DNA of 9,854 nt, from the NCBI GenBank assembly GCA_003524845.1, contig DQGR01000094.1, forward strand, positions 1 through 9,854. Reading direction: 5' to 3'. The stretch is from Patescibacteria group bacterium (GTDB taxonomy: Bacteria > Patescibacteriota > Microgenomatia > UBA10105). The notes beneath the pieces are model-generated. The model was not told the DNA's origin. It saw only the letters and a list, made by a program, of their open reading frames with translations, and searched no databases. Below are positions 1 to 5,984 of this stretch, piece by piece (position 1 is the first letter of the stretch; the number at the start of each line of letters is the position of its first letter). Made by a program: the position numbers and the translations under genes.

Positions 1-396
<396 letters not shown>

Positions 397-447
397 AATT
401 GAACTCATCCCATCGGGATTTTGTTCGAAATTCCTACCACCATTTGA

Positions 448-460
448 TTGTTAACGTGCA
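448..460 (-). promoter_or_regulatory. boxA-like rRNA antitermination site
   Basis: On the minus strand this reads TGCACGTTAACAA. It matches 11 of 13 positions of the E. coli rrn boxA (TGCTCTTTAACAA, recalled) and lies about 50 bases upstream of the 16S 5' end, as expected for a site bound by NusB/NusE (S10). A second, partial TTAACAATTAA lies near 569-580. Such a site would let polymerase read through terminators, which matters because a terminator-like hairpin lies in the same leader. Confidence 0.5.
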
Positions 461-599
461 AATCACGAAGTGATTGCGTCGTTAATCCGCCGTCAGTCGC
501 TCCGTGATCCGCCCATGGCGGAGAACGGTAAGACGAGGCTGGATTAAGGAGCATCAAGCTTCGGAAATTAATTGTTAATTCCTTATGACTCCCAAAGAC

Positions 600-625
600 A
601 AAAAAACCCACCAAGTCGGCGGGTT
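600..625 (-). terminator. Intrinsic-terminator-like hairpin inside the rRNA leader
   Basis: In the minus-strand RNA, AACCCGCC (618-625) pairs with GGTGGGTT (605-612) around a five-base loop and is followed by seven consecutive U (600-606 overlap the stem base). This is a good Rho-independent terminator. It lies between the upstream minus-strand gene, which ends at 704, and the 16S gene. But the best rRNA promoter (672-700) is upstream of it, so rRNA transcripts must also cross it. The arm 641-650 (ACCCAAGTCG) can pair with CGACTTGG (611-618), which would disrupt the terminator stem, so it may act as an attenuator. Confidence 0.7.
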
Positions 626-671
626 CTTATCCCTTTTTATCGACTTGGGTGTTTACGTCATAAGTAGGTAC

Positions 672-700
672 ATTGTAACAAGCTCAATCAAGGCTGTCAA
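672..700 (-). promoter_or_regulatory. Near-consensus sigma70-type promoter for the rRNA operon
   Basis: The minus strand reads TTGACA (695-700), a 17-base spacer, then TACAAT (672-677). The -35 is perfect and the -10 has five of six consensus bases. It points toward the 16S gene and starts only four bases after the stop codon of the upstream gene (704-706). The predicted start is near 665, giving a leader of about 270 bases. It is the strongest promoter-like sequence I found, as expected for rRNA. Confidence 0.8.
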
Positions 701-703
701 CAC

Positions 704-1750
704 TCAAGTCGCATTGAAAAATAAGAAAGGTAAAAAGCGGATATACCATGGTTGTTCGACTGATAGCACTTCACCTGTTTCAGCTGAAACTTGCGCCGTT
801 ATAGCTGCACTTACCGGAACTACTCCCACCAGTCTAAAATCCTTGGCGCCTTTTATCCGGTAAACAAGAATTCCATCTGCTTCAATGAGCTCAATCTCTT
901 CGGTTTCTTCGCTTTCTCCAGATGGTGCAGGAGTTATGCTTGCTGTTGGAGTTGCCGAAACCAGTTCAGCTTCTTCAGTTGCCTCTGGAGTCTCGGTAGG
1001 TTCTGCTGATGCAGTAGCCTCAGCAGATGGAGTTGAAAATGGAGACGGCGATGCGAGTGAAGCCCGGAATGCTAATACTCTGTCCATAATATTTGATTGC
1101 AAAATGTGTTGCACTGCCTGGTCAGGCAGGATCGTAACTACCTTGGTTCCCGCCGGAGTCGTAATGATCAGTTCATTCTCCTCCCCGATTGAAATCGGAA
1201 AATGGGTCAATGCTCCGATCCCTTTTTGCTCGATTTCCAGTTCATCGCCGCGGGCTTTAATCTTAATCTTAAACTTATTTTCATGCGTTTCTACTTCAAC
1301 TTGTTCGCCTGACTCGCTGGCAGATTCCTGCGCCACCAGCTGATCACCGACGTTCTTGGCTTTGATTTCAATCTTGCCATTTTTAGCAGAAATCCTAAAC
1401 TTGCTCTCACTTTCACTGCCTTCTGTTCTGAATTTTAGTTCTGCACGTTCTTTTTCAGTATTTCCTGAGTCGGAAGGTTCATCAGAATCATCACCCCCAT
1501 CTTCATCATCTTCCTGCTCATCTTTCTTTTCCTTGTCTGCTGCTTCAGAATTACTTTTCCCAGAAGATGTAACCTCATCTTTATCCTCATTATTCTCATC
1601 ACCATTTCCCTTACTTAAAACTTCGCCTAGAGCACGCTCAGACAACTTTCCCTGAGAATTGATGGAGTAAGTAGCGTAGACCAGTGAACTGAGAAAAAAC
1701 GGCAAACTAACTACGACAACAAAAATGACAAGCTTCTTTAAAATTCCCAT
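704..1750 (-). CDS. Membrane-anchored acidic surface protein with PepSY-like C-terminal domain
   Basis: 348 residues. A hydrophobic segment at about 6-26 (signal or anchor) is followed by a very acidic, Ser-rich disordered stretch (about 50-100). Next comes a beta-rich charged region (about 104-220, with alternating K/E strands such as KFKIKIKA and the motif TTPAGTKVVTILPD), a Ser/Thr/Pro/Glu linker (about 231-285) and a C-terminal module (about 288-343) with GILVYRIKGAKDFRLVG and VSAETGEVLSVEQPW. The last motif resembles PepSY-type repeats. I recall similar architectures in Patescibacteria but know no demonstrated function. It is probably extracytoplasmic. The ATG at 1750 fits a TTGACA/GATACT promoter upstream; there is no Shine-Dalgarno. 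The stop lies against the rRNA promoter. The protein is real by composition; its role is unknown. Confidence 0.85.
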   Translation of the reverse strand: MGILKKLVIFVVVVSLPFFLSSLVYATYSINSQGKLSERALGEVLSKGNGDENNEDKDEVTSSGKSNSEAADKEKKDEQEDDEDGGDDSDEPSDSGNTEKERAELKFRTEGSESESKFRISAKNGKIEIKAKNVGDQLVAQESASESGEQVEVETHENKFKIKIKARGDELEIEQKGIGALTHFPISIGEENELIITTPAGTKVVTILPDQAVQHILQSNIMDRVLAFRASLASPSPFSTPSAEATASAEPTETPEATEEAELVSATPTASITPAPSGESEETEEIELIEADGILVYRIKGAKDFRLVGVVPVSAAITAQVSAETGEVLSVEQPWYIRFLPFLFFNAT

Positions 1751-1769
1751 ACTTTAGTACTCTAAATTT

Positions 1770-1798
1770 AGTATCATCTAACTACGTTTCAATGTCAA
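1770..1798 (-). promoter_or_regulatory. Promoter of the acidic surface protein gene
   Basis: On the minus strand TTGACA (1793-1798), a 17-base spacer and GATACT (1770-1775) lie upstream of the ATG at 1750, giving a leader of about 12 bases. The -35 box contains the TGA stop codon of the preceding lipoprotein gene (1795-1797). A perfect palindrome CTAAATTTAG (1762-1771) overlaps the end of the -10 box. Confidence 0.6.
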
Positions 1799-2310
1799 CA
1801 GTCTGCGAGGAAGACAAGCGGTACTTCCACCCAAAAATTTTCTTGCGTCCAACGGACTATGCCTCTGAGTGTAACTAACTTTTGTCCTTGTAATTTTATA
1901 AGTTGAGATTTGCGGTCGTCTAAATTACAATCTTCATCTTCTGGACTGAAATATATTGGTATTGGTACTGCCAGACTTGCTGATTTTGACGGATAAAGAT
2001 TGTAAAATTGTCCCGATACCAACTGTGTCTGGTAAATAGGACGCTCATTTGTTTCCAAGTAGGTGCATTTATCTGCAATTTTACTGCTTATCAGTCCCGG
2101 ATATCCGGTGATTTCAACCAACTGATTGCGATGCGCTTTGGGATCCCGGATTAACTCAGCTAATTCCACCTGCTCATACTGCTGAACTAAACCACAGCTG
2201 CTCAGCAATTCGGCACCGACAGCTCCCCCAACAGACCTAAATGCCAGTCCCAAAAAATCCCTCCGTGACAATTCAAGTGAAGATTTAGGCGTTGATTCAC
2301 TCTGGTTCAT
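1795..2310 (-). CDS. Predicted Tat-exported lipoprotein with OB-fold-like domain
   Basis: 171 residues. The N-terminus has a twin-arginine motif, SRRDFL (15-20), a moderately hydrophobic stretch, and a lipobox-like LSSC (36-39), so the likely lipidated residue is Cys39. The h-region carries an Arg and a Glu, so it is weakly hydrophobic, as Tat signals often are. The mature part (VELAELIRDPKAHRNQLVEITGY, then KLVTLRGIVRW near the end) has the look of the small beta-barrel (OB-fold-like) domains of lipoproteins that start with 'ixelikdPekyknklVevtGy' patterns; this is recalled, not searched. Function unknown. The gene lies between TrmH and the acidic protein on the same strand. A palindrome with a TACAAT box lies just before the ATG. 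Tat export is not universal in reduced genomes, which makes the signal notable. Confidence 0.8.
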   Translation of the reverse strand: MNQSESTPKSSLELSRRDFLGLAFRSVGGAVGAELLSSCGLVQQYEQVELAELIRDPKAHRNQLVEITGYPGLISSKIADKCTYLETNERPIYQTQLVSGQFYNLYPSKSASLAVPIPIYFSPEDEDCNLDDRKSQLIKLQGQKLVTLRGIVRWTQENFWVEVPLVFLADC

Positions 2311-2312
2311 AT

Positions 2313-2329
2313 CCGGTATATTGTACCGG
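2313..2329 (-). promoter_or_regulatory. Palindrome overlapping the lipoprotein gene promoter
   Basis: The minus strand reads CCGGTACAATATACCGG, a perfect six-base inverted repeat (CCGGTA/TACCGG) with a five-base centre. TACAAT within it is a good -10 box ending nine bases before the ATG, so the mRNA would have only a few leader bases. A TTGACA (2332-2337) is too close (8 bases) to serve as its -35. The palindrome could be an operator. It could also be chance. Confidence 0.4.
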
Positions 2330-2366
2330 AGATTGTCAATTTTAATTTAACTGATCAACAACGTCC

Positions 2367-2384
2367 TAGCCTTACTAGCCTTAC
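2367..2384. repeat. Tandem 9-base repeat
   Basis: TAGCCTTAC occurs twice in direct succession in the gap between the lipoprotein and TrmH genes. It has no evident function. The 2311-2404 gap otherwise holds only the palindrome and the hairpin next to the TrmH stop codon. Confidence 0.5.
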
Positions 2385-2389
2385 ATACC

Positions 2390-2412
2390 CGGTGTGAAAT
2401 AGCTTTACACCG
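2390..2412 (-). terminator. Hairpin overlapping the TrmH stop codon, weak terminator candidate
   Basis: CGGTGT (2390-2395) and ACACCG (2407-2412) form a six-base inverted repeat across an 11-base loop. It covers the last TrmH codons and the stop codon. There is no U-tract, so it is at best an mRNA 3'-end or processing structure. Confidence 0.3.
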
Positions 2413-2947
2413 CGGGATTTAATCCTGAAATAATCTGATACAATACGATGCCGCAACTTACCATCACATTCAGACTTTTGTTGACGCCAAACATCGGCAG
2501 CTCAACAATCAAATCAGCCAGTTCTAAAACTTCTTTAGACACGCCATACGTCTCATTTCCCACAACAATTGCCAGCGGTAATTCATAATTAACTTGGTTA
2601 AATGGCATACTTCGAGCATCCTGCTCAACTGCCACAATTTGGATATTTGATATTTGAGTTTTGATATTTGATATTGCGGCAACTGCAGTTACTGAGTATT
2701 CCCATTCCACCCATTTCCACGTCGAAATCGAGGCTTTTTTAATGCGCGGGTTGGGTGGAGTGAGCGTCTCACCACACAAGTACACCTTTTCCGCAGCCAC
2801 CGCGTCAGCGAGTCTAAAAATTGAGCCCACGTTGTAAGTGTCAAGCACATTGTCGAGAATTATATAGAGTGGCCGTTTTTTGATGGCCTGGATCTGAGCT
2901 TCGGTTGGCTCTGTAGTCCTCAGCTCAGCTGCGTTGAGTTTCAGCAT
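2405..2947 (-). CDS. SpoU/TrmH-family RNA 2'-O-methyltransferase
   Basis: 180 residues, full length for a minimal SPOUT-type enzyme that transfers a methyl group from S-adenosylmethionine to a ribose 2'-OH in tRNA or rRNA. The three family motifs are in order: motif 1 LDNVLDTYNVGSIFRLADA (31-49; N39, R45), motif 2 LAIVVGNETYGVS (125-137; G130, N131, E132), motif 3 LPMFGVNKSLNVMVSCGIVLY (150-170; S158-L-N-V). These form the trefoil-knot cofactor site. I chose ATG 2947 because TATAAT ends six bases upstream; an in-frame TTG at 2965 would put the promoter inside the gene. Substrate position cannot be told from sequence, so no symbol is given. Residues about 92-103 are encoded by a repeated AT-rich tract. 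Its first 15 residues recur in the glycosyltransferase at 5984. Confidence 0.93.
   Translation of the reverse strand: MLKLNAAELRTTEPTEAQIQAIKKRPLYIILDNVLDTYNVGSIFRLADAVAAEKVYLCGETLTPPNPRIKKASISTWKWVEWEYSVTAVAAISNIKTQISNIQIVAVEQDARSMPFNQVNYELPLAIVVGNETYGVSKEVLELADLIVELPMFGVNKSLNVMVSCGIVLYQIISGLNPAV
2642..2675. repeat. In-frame repeated AT-rich tract inside the TrmH gene
   Basis: The 13-mer GATATTTGATATT occurs twice (2642-2654 and 2663-2675) exactly 21 bases apart, so the reading frame is kept. On the minus strand it encodes ISNIKTQ then ISNIQ, in the helix between motif 1 and motif 2, a region that tolerates length change. Its composition differs from the flanking GC-richer TrmH sequence. 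It may be a small inserted or expanded repeat. Confidence 0.6.
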
Positions 2948-2959
2948 GTAAGTATTATA
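2903..2959 (-). repeat. Direct repeat copy 1: trmH promoter and first 15 codons
   Basis: This segment covers the -10 box and codons 1-15 of the TrmH gene. It is repeated in the same orientation at 5940-5996, where it forms the start of the GT2 gene. The 20 bases ATGCTGAAACTCAACGCAGC are identical in both. Beyond that, codons 7-9 and 11-15 differ only at the third base and codon 10 is Arg here, Gln in the other copy. The two copies flank the GT2-FkbM-DUF4012 cassette. Confidence 0.8.
2954..2959 (-). promoter_or_regulatory. -10 box for a leaderless trmH transcript
   Basis: A perfect TATAAT ends six bases before ATG 2947, so transcription starting seven bases after the box begins at the A of the start codon. 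No convincing -35 box is visible, and no Shine-Dalgarno exists for this start. Confidence 0.6.
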
Positions 2960-2990
2960 CTCCAAGACCTATAACAAAGACGCGCCTCCA

Positions 2991-4406
2991 TCAATTCGAG
3001 AAGGTAAATGTTTTATCAGCTTCCAAAATTTGGTCAACTTTCTTTTTTCCATTGATATAAAGTCGATATGGAAGTTTATAAATGCCTGGCTGTCGTCTCA
3101 CTACAACCTCATAATTAACAGCCTCATTTTTTTGAAGCGGTAATTTGTATACTAATTGAATCTTGATTGATTTTTGTGCAGGAACTAAAGTCCAAAAACC
3201 AATGCTAGTAAATTTTCCCTGTGTTTGAGTGCTGTACCCGAAATCTTTATCAATATTTGGAGGAAAAATTGGATCTTTATTATTATCTAGCACGTACTGT
3301 TGGTCATTGACTGCTACTTTCGTGATCTGTGCAGCTGCCGGGATGACAATCCGCTCATAATTAATATAATCCCCTCCCCATGATTCTGGCGGATGCGGAG
3401 TGTTTGATGGATTTTCATTAATTAATTCAATGGCTACAGAACTTTGGATATCTTTATCAAGAGTTACCTCCTGAACCAAATGGCGGTCAATACAACAATT
3501 TGCTTTATTTGCGCCGAGATTGGATTCTACTGGATAGAGATAATCTACTTCATAATTTCCTAACCCCCCATCCCACTCTTTATGAGAAATTTCTAAAGCC
3601 CTATTGGTATCGGCTAGCCATATAAGAATCTGTTTTTTTTCCAGCTGATCATAAATAAGTCGCGCAAGTTTTATTTTTGTAAATATACTACTTTGCTGGG
3701 TCTTATCCCATAATGCCTTACCCACTGCCCGTAAATAATCTTGTTTTTGCGTTGAACCAGGGAAAAAACTTTGCTCTGCATAGCGTTGCGCCAGATCATA
3801 AAAAGTATCGGCAGTTACCAATTCTGGATAATCCGGAGTTCTAATCGTTCCGACCACTTGTAACCATTTTTTAATAAGTCCTGTATTTACAGCAATTATT
3901 CCATCAATTTTTTCTTCACCACTAAGGAGGAAAAACTTATTGATGATTGCTCCCGCTTGAGTAAAGTCAATTTCCCAATTGCTATTTCTAAGCGTATCAA
4001 ATCCAAGTCTAAAGGCCTGTTGTAATGGTATTGGCGGAATAAGTTCTGTAGTAATTTGGCCATCCGCTACATGAATATTTTCTATTTCCCAGTTTTTTAA
4101 CACGTTGTTTTCGAATTGTACTCGTGCAAAAGAACCCATAAATCCTCCACTGGGTCGAATTTCCGAATTATTTTGAAATAATACAATATACGTTGCATCT
4201 TGAGTATATTGCGAAAGATTTTTAAAAAAGGGTACAACAGAAACACAATAATTATTAGAGTTATTAATTCCAGTAAATTGATGAGTGCCTCCGAAGAATA
4301 TTACTTTTACCAATGAGTTATACTCTCCTAAACAACGTAAACTCACAATGACAATTCCTACCAGCATCATGGCAACTGCTATTATCACCACAATGACTTT
4401 TTTCAT
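2991..4406 (-). CDS. DUF4012 family protein
   Basis: 471 residues with one N-terminal membrane anchor (about 3-22) and an extracytoplasmic body. The segment YIVLFQNNSEIRPSGGFMGSF (about 73-93) matches the DUF4012 signature (QNnaElRptGGFigs), and the region after it (VLKNWEIENIHVADGQ) fits the same family. DUF4012 proteins lack a proven activity but are frequent in Patescibacteria and Actinobacteria and often sit with glycosyltransferase and exopolysaccharide genes, as here. The body is shorter than many members I recall (about 600). The start ATG at 4406 overlaps the FkbM stop by four bases (ATGA), which indicates translational coupling. The C-terminal part (about 350-470) is beta-rich with no recognised motif. 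Confidence 0.88.
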   Translation of the reverse strand: MKKVIVVIIAVAMMLVGIVIVSLRCLGEYNSLVKVIFFGGTHQFTGINNSNNYCVSVVPFFKNLSQYTQDATYIVLFQNNSEIRPSGGFMGSFARVQFENNVLKNWEIENIHVADGQITTELIPPIPLQQAFRLGFDTLRNSNWEIDFTQAGAIINKFFLLSGEEKIDGIIAVNTGLIKKWLQVVGTIRTPDYPELVTADTFYDLAQRYAEQSFFPGSTQKQDYLRAVGKALWDKTQQSSIFTKIKLARLIYDQLEKKQILIWLADTNRALEISHKEWDGGLGNYEVDYLYPVESNLGANKANCCIDRHLVQEVTLDKDIQSSVAIELINENPSNTPHPPESWGGDYINYERIVIPAAAQITKVAVNDQQYVLDNNKDPIFPPNIDKDFGYSTQTQGKFTSIGFWTLVPAQKSIKIQLVYKLPLQKNEAVNYEVVVRRQPGIYKLPYRLYINGKKKVDQILEADKTFTFSN

Positions 4407-5083
4407 AACTGGTACAGTTGTGTAGAGGTTGTTTGCGCGATAAACGTATATCCCCGTTTTTTCATATATTTAGAAATGGGAGAAGCAGACCGTGTGGAAA
4501 AATTTTCAACCGATATAACACGAGGTGAATAATGAAACCAATCATGCGATTCAAGCACTTGTAATTCAACCCCTTCGACATCTACATTCAGATAATCGAT
4601 CCTCTTATGTGGAGGCGGATGCTTTCGAAGTACGTCTTTGAGCCTACTAATGGTTATTTCCCGTTCCTTTAAAAAAGGTGACTGTTTTGATTTGATTACA
4701 CTTTGAGCTCTTTTTTCCGACAAGGTATTCAGAGCTGAATCTTCAAATAAATAAAGTGTCTTTTTTCCAAGACCATCGCATATGGCAAGTTCCAGGTTTA
4801 TATCGCGTCTTCTCGTCCTATTAAAATACGCCATGACTCCCGGAGTTGGATCGATGTTTATACCATTCCAACCCTGTAAATAAAATAAAAATGTATTGGA
4901 ATACCGAAATGGATGATGCGCTCCTACATCAACATAAAAACCATTGCCTCTTTCAGAAAATATTTTTTGCAGTATCAAATCTTCTCCTTCTTGTGAGTAG
5001 GAAATCCTTCCATAGAGCGAAGCCCAATTTATCCTTGTGGCAATTTCGCTTTTTAAGAGTCTAAAAAAACCTCTCGTTTTCAT
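4403..5083 (-). CDS. FkbM family S-adenosylmethionine-dependent methyltransferase
   Basis: 226 residues, the usual length for an FkbM/Methyltransf_21 domain. Visible motifs are SYSQEGED (28-35), the glycine-rich cofactor loop GFYVDVGAHHPFRYSNT (48-64), an acidic ribose-binding residue at the end of the next strand (INIDPTP, D78), and IDYLNVDVEGVELQVLE (162-178). These proteins O-methylate sugars or other small hydroxyl substrates. Between a GT2 enzyme and a DUF4012 protein it most likely methylates a surface glycan. There is no signal peptide, so it acts in the cytoplasm. It follows GT2 by 43 bases and overlaps DUF4012 by four. A TATAAT at 5095-5100, 11 bases before the ATG, could give an internal promoter with a very short leader. 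Confidence 0.9.
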   Translation of the reverse strand: MKTRGFFRLLKSEIATRINWASLYGRISYSQEGEDLILQKIFSERGNGFYVDVGAHHPFRYSNTFLFYLQGWNGINIDPTPGVMAYFNRTRRRDINLELAICDGLGKKTLYLFEDSALNTLSEKRAQSVIKSKQSPFLKEREITISRLKDVLRKHPPPHKRIDYLNVDVEGVELQVLESHDWFHYSPRVISVENFSTRSASPISKYMKKRGYTFIAQTTSTQLYQL

Positions 5084-5094
5084 AAAACAATTTA

Positions 5095-5100
5095 ATTATA
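5095..5100 (-). promoter_or_regulatory. Possible internal -10 box before the FkbM gene
   Basis: TATAAT on the minus strand ends 11 bases before ATG 5083. No -35 box is evident and the region is AT-rich, so it may be chance. If active it would start FkbM-DUF4012 expression with about a four-base leader. Confidence 0.3.
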
Positions 5101-5126
5101 TGTATATCAACATGCTTTTTGCTATA

Positions 5127-5984
5127 TTAACCAACAGTCTTCGTCAAAATTAATTTACATGCAATCAGTATCCAATACAAATAGGCAAAGGGCTTATTCC
5201 AGAAAAAAACGTAATAATTGATAAAGCGTAAATTGCTCACAAGGAGATAATAGATGTTCCTCCAAGGTTTTTCCTTTCCTTCCTTAAGGGTATGTGAAAT
5301 CACTGATTTGCGCTCGCAGGCAATGGAGAAACCTTCTTTTTTTGCCCGGATGCAAAAATCTACATCTTCAAAATATAGAAAGAAATTCTCACTAAACTCT
5401 CCGATCTTTGCAAATACCTCACTTTTTACCAACATCGCGCATCCTGAAATATATTCTATTGATAGGTGCAATGTCTCTGGCAAAGGGCCTTTTTCAAAAT
5501 ATCGATCAGATTCTAAATGACACGTTCTGCCAATAACCCAATTAATAGTGCCACCATAATCATATATTAATGTATTTTTCCGTTTGGATACGATAACAGG
5601 TGATATGATATCTGTTTTCGATGCAAGCAGAGGTTTCAAAAAACCTTTTTTTACCTGTGTGTCTTGATTGAGCAGTAATACATAATCTGCTCCCTTTGAG
5701 AGCGCATAGCGTATTCCAACATTATTTCCCGCAGCAAAACCAATATTTTTTTTATTTTCAATAAGCTTAATACGCTTTTCTTTTGCGGTTATTTTTTTTA
5801 TTTCATGAACTGAATTATTATCCGAGGCATTATCCACAATTACTATTTTTCCTGGTTCGTTTTTAAGAGAATTAAGGCAACGTAACAGCTCGCGTTCTGA
5901 ATTGTAGCTAAGTATGACTATAAAAAGTTTCGGGATGCGAGTCGGTTCCGTGGTCTGTAGTTCCGCTGCGTTGAGTTTCAGCAT
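5127..5984 (-). CDS. GT2 family glycosyltransferase (rhamnosyltransferase-like), fused to a TrmH-type N-terminus
   Basis: 285 residues from ATG 5984. From residue 17 it is a GT-A fold glycosyltransferase: FIVILSYNS (21-29), VIVDNASDN (48-56), NIGFAAGNN (80-88), the metal-binding LLNQDT (104-109), SGCAMLVKSEVF (180-191), the catalytic-base region FLYFEDVDFCIRAKKEGF (202-219) and H231. It is nearest in appearance to WbbL-type rhamnosyltransferases, but the donor sugar cannot be told. The C-terminus is hydrophobic (about 258-280), a likely membrane contact. Residues 1-15 (MLKLNAAELQTTEPT) are not GT2 sequence; they copy the TrmH N-terminus. An upstream ATG at 6011 is rejected because the -10 box would lie inside the gene. 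It is the first gene of the GT2-FkbM-DUF4012 operon and is AT-rich. Confidence 0.92.
   Translation of the reverse strand: MLKLNAAELQTTEPTRIPKLFIVILSYNSERELLRCLNSLKNEPGKIVIVDNASDNNSVHEIKKITAKEKRIKLIENKKNIGFAAGNNVGIRYALSKGADYVLLLNQDTQVKKGFLKPLLASKTDIISPVIVSKRKNTLIYDYGGTINWVIGRTCHLESDRYFEKGPLPETLHLSIEYISGCAMLVKSEVFAKIGEFSENFFLYFEDVDFCIRAKKEGFSIACERKSVISHTLKEGKEKPWRNIYYLLVSNLRFINYYVFFWNKPFAYLYWILIACKLILTKTVG

Larger units (their letters stand above)
397..665 (-). other. 16S rRNA operon leader (transcribed spacer)
   Basis: About 270 bases lie between the predicted transcription start (near 665) and the 16S 5' end. No protein gene is supported here. In transcription order the leader contains an upstream arm (641-650), a terminator-like hairpin with U-tract (600-625), a branched hairpin closed by TTAATCC/GGATTAA (482-488 with 541-547) with an inner CCGCC/GGCGG hairpin (509-521), a UUC-loop hairpin (about 456-475), a boxA-like site (448-460) and a small ATCCC/GGGAT hairpin (407-419). 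These suit an rRNA leader with processing and antitermination signals. Confidence 0.7.

Noticed and set aside
405..614. Open frame on the minus strand inside the rRNA leader
   Set aside because: It reads through structured leader RNA, with no homology-like sequence.
585..863. Open frame on the plus strand across the rRNA leader and the end of the acidic protein gene
   Set aside because: It crosses the terminator hairpin and the rRNA promoter, and its second half is antisense to a better supported gene.
885..1655. Plus-strand open frames rich in Ser/Pro/Leu opposite the acidic protein
   Set aside because: They are mirror images of the acidic and Ser-rich codons on the minus strand; they have no promoter or family.
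2332..2337. TTGACA as the -35 box of the lipoprotein gene
   Set aside because: It is only eight bases from the TACAAT box and no other suitable -10 exists at 16-18 bases.
2948..2965. TTG start for TrmH at 2965
   Set aside because: It would put the TATAAT box in the coding sequence; the ATG at 2947 fits both the family N-terminus and the spacing seen in other genes.
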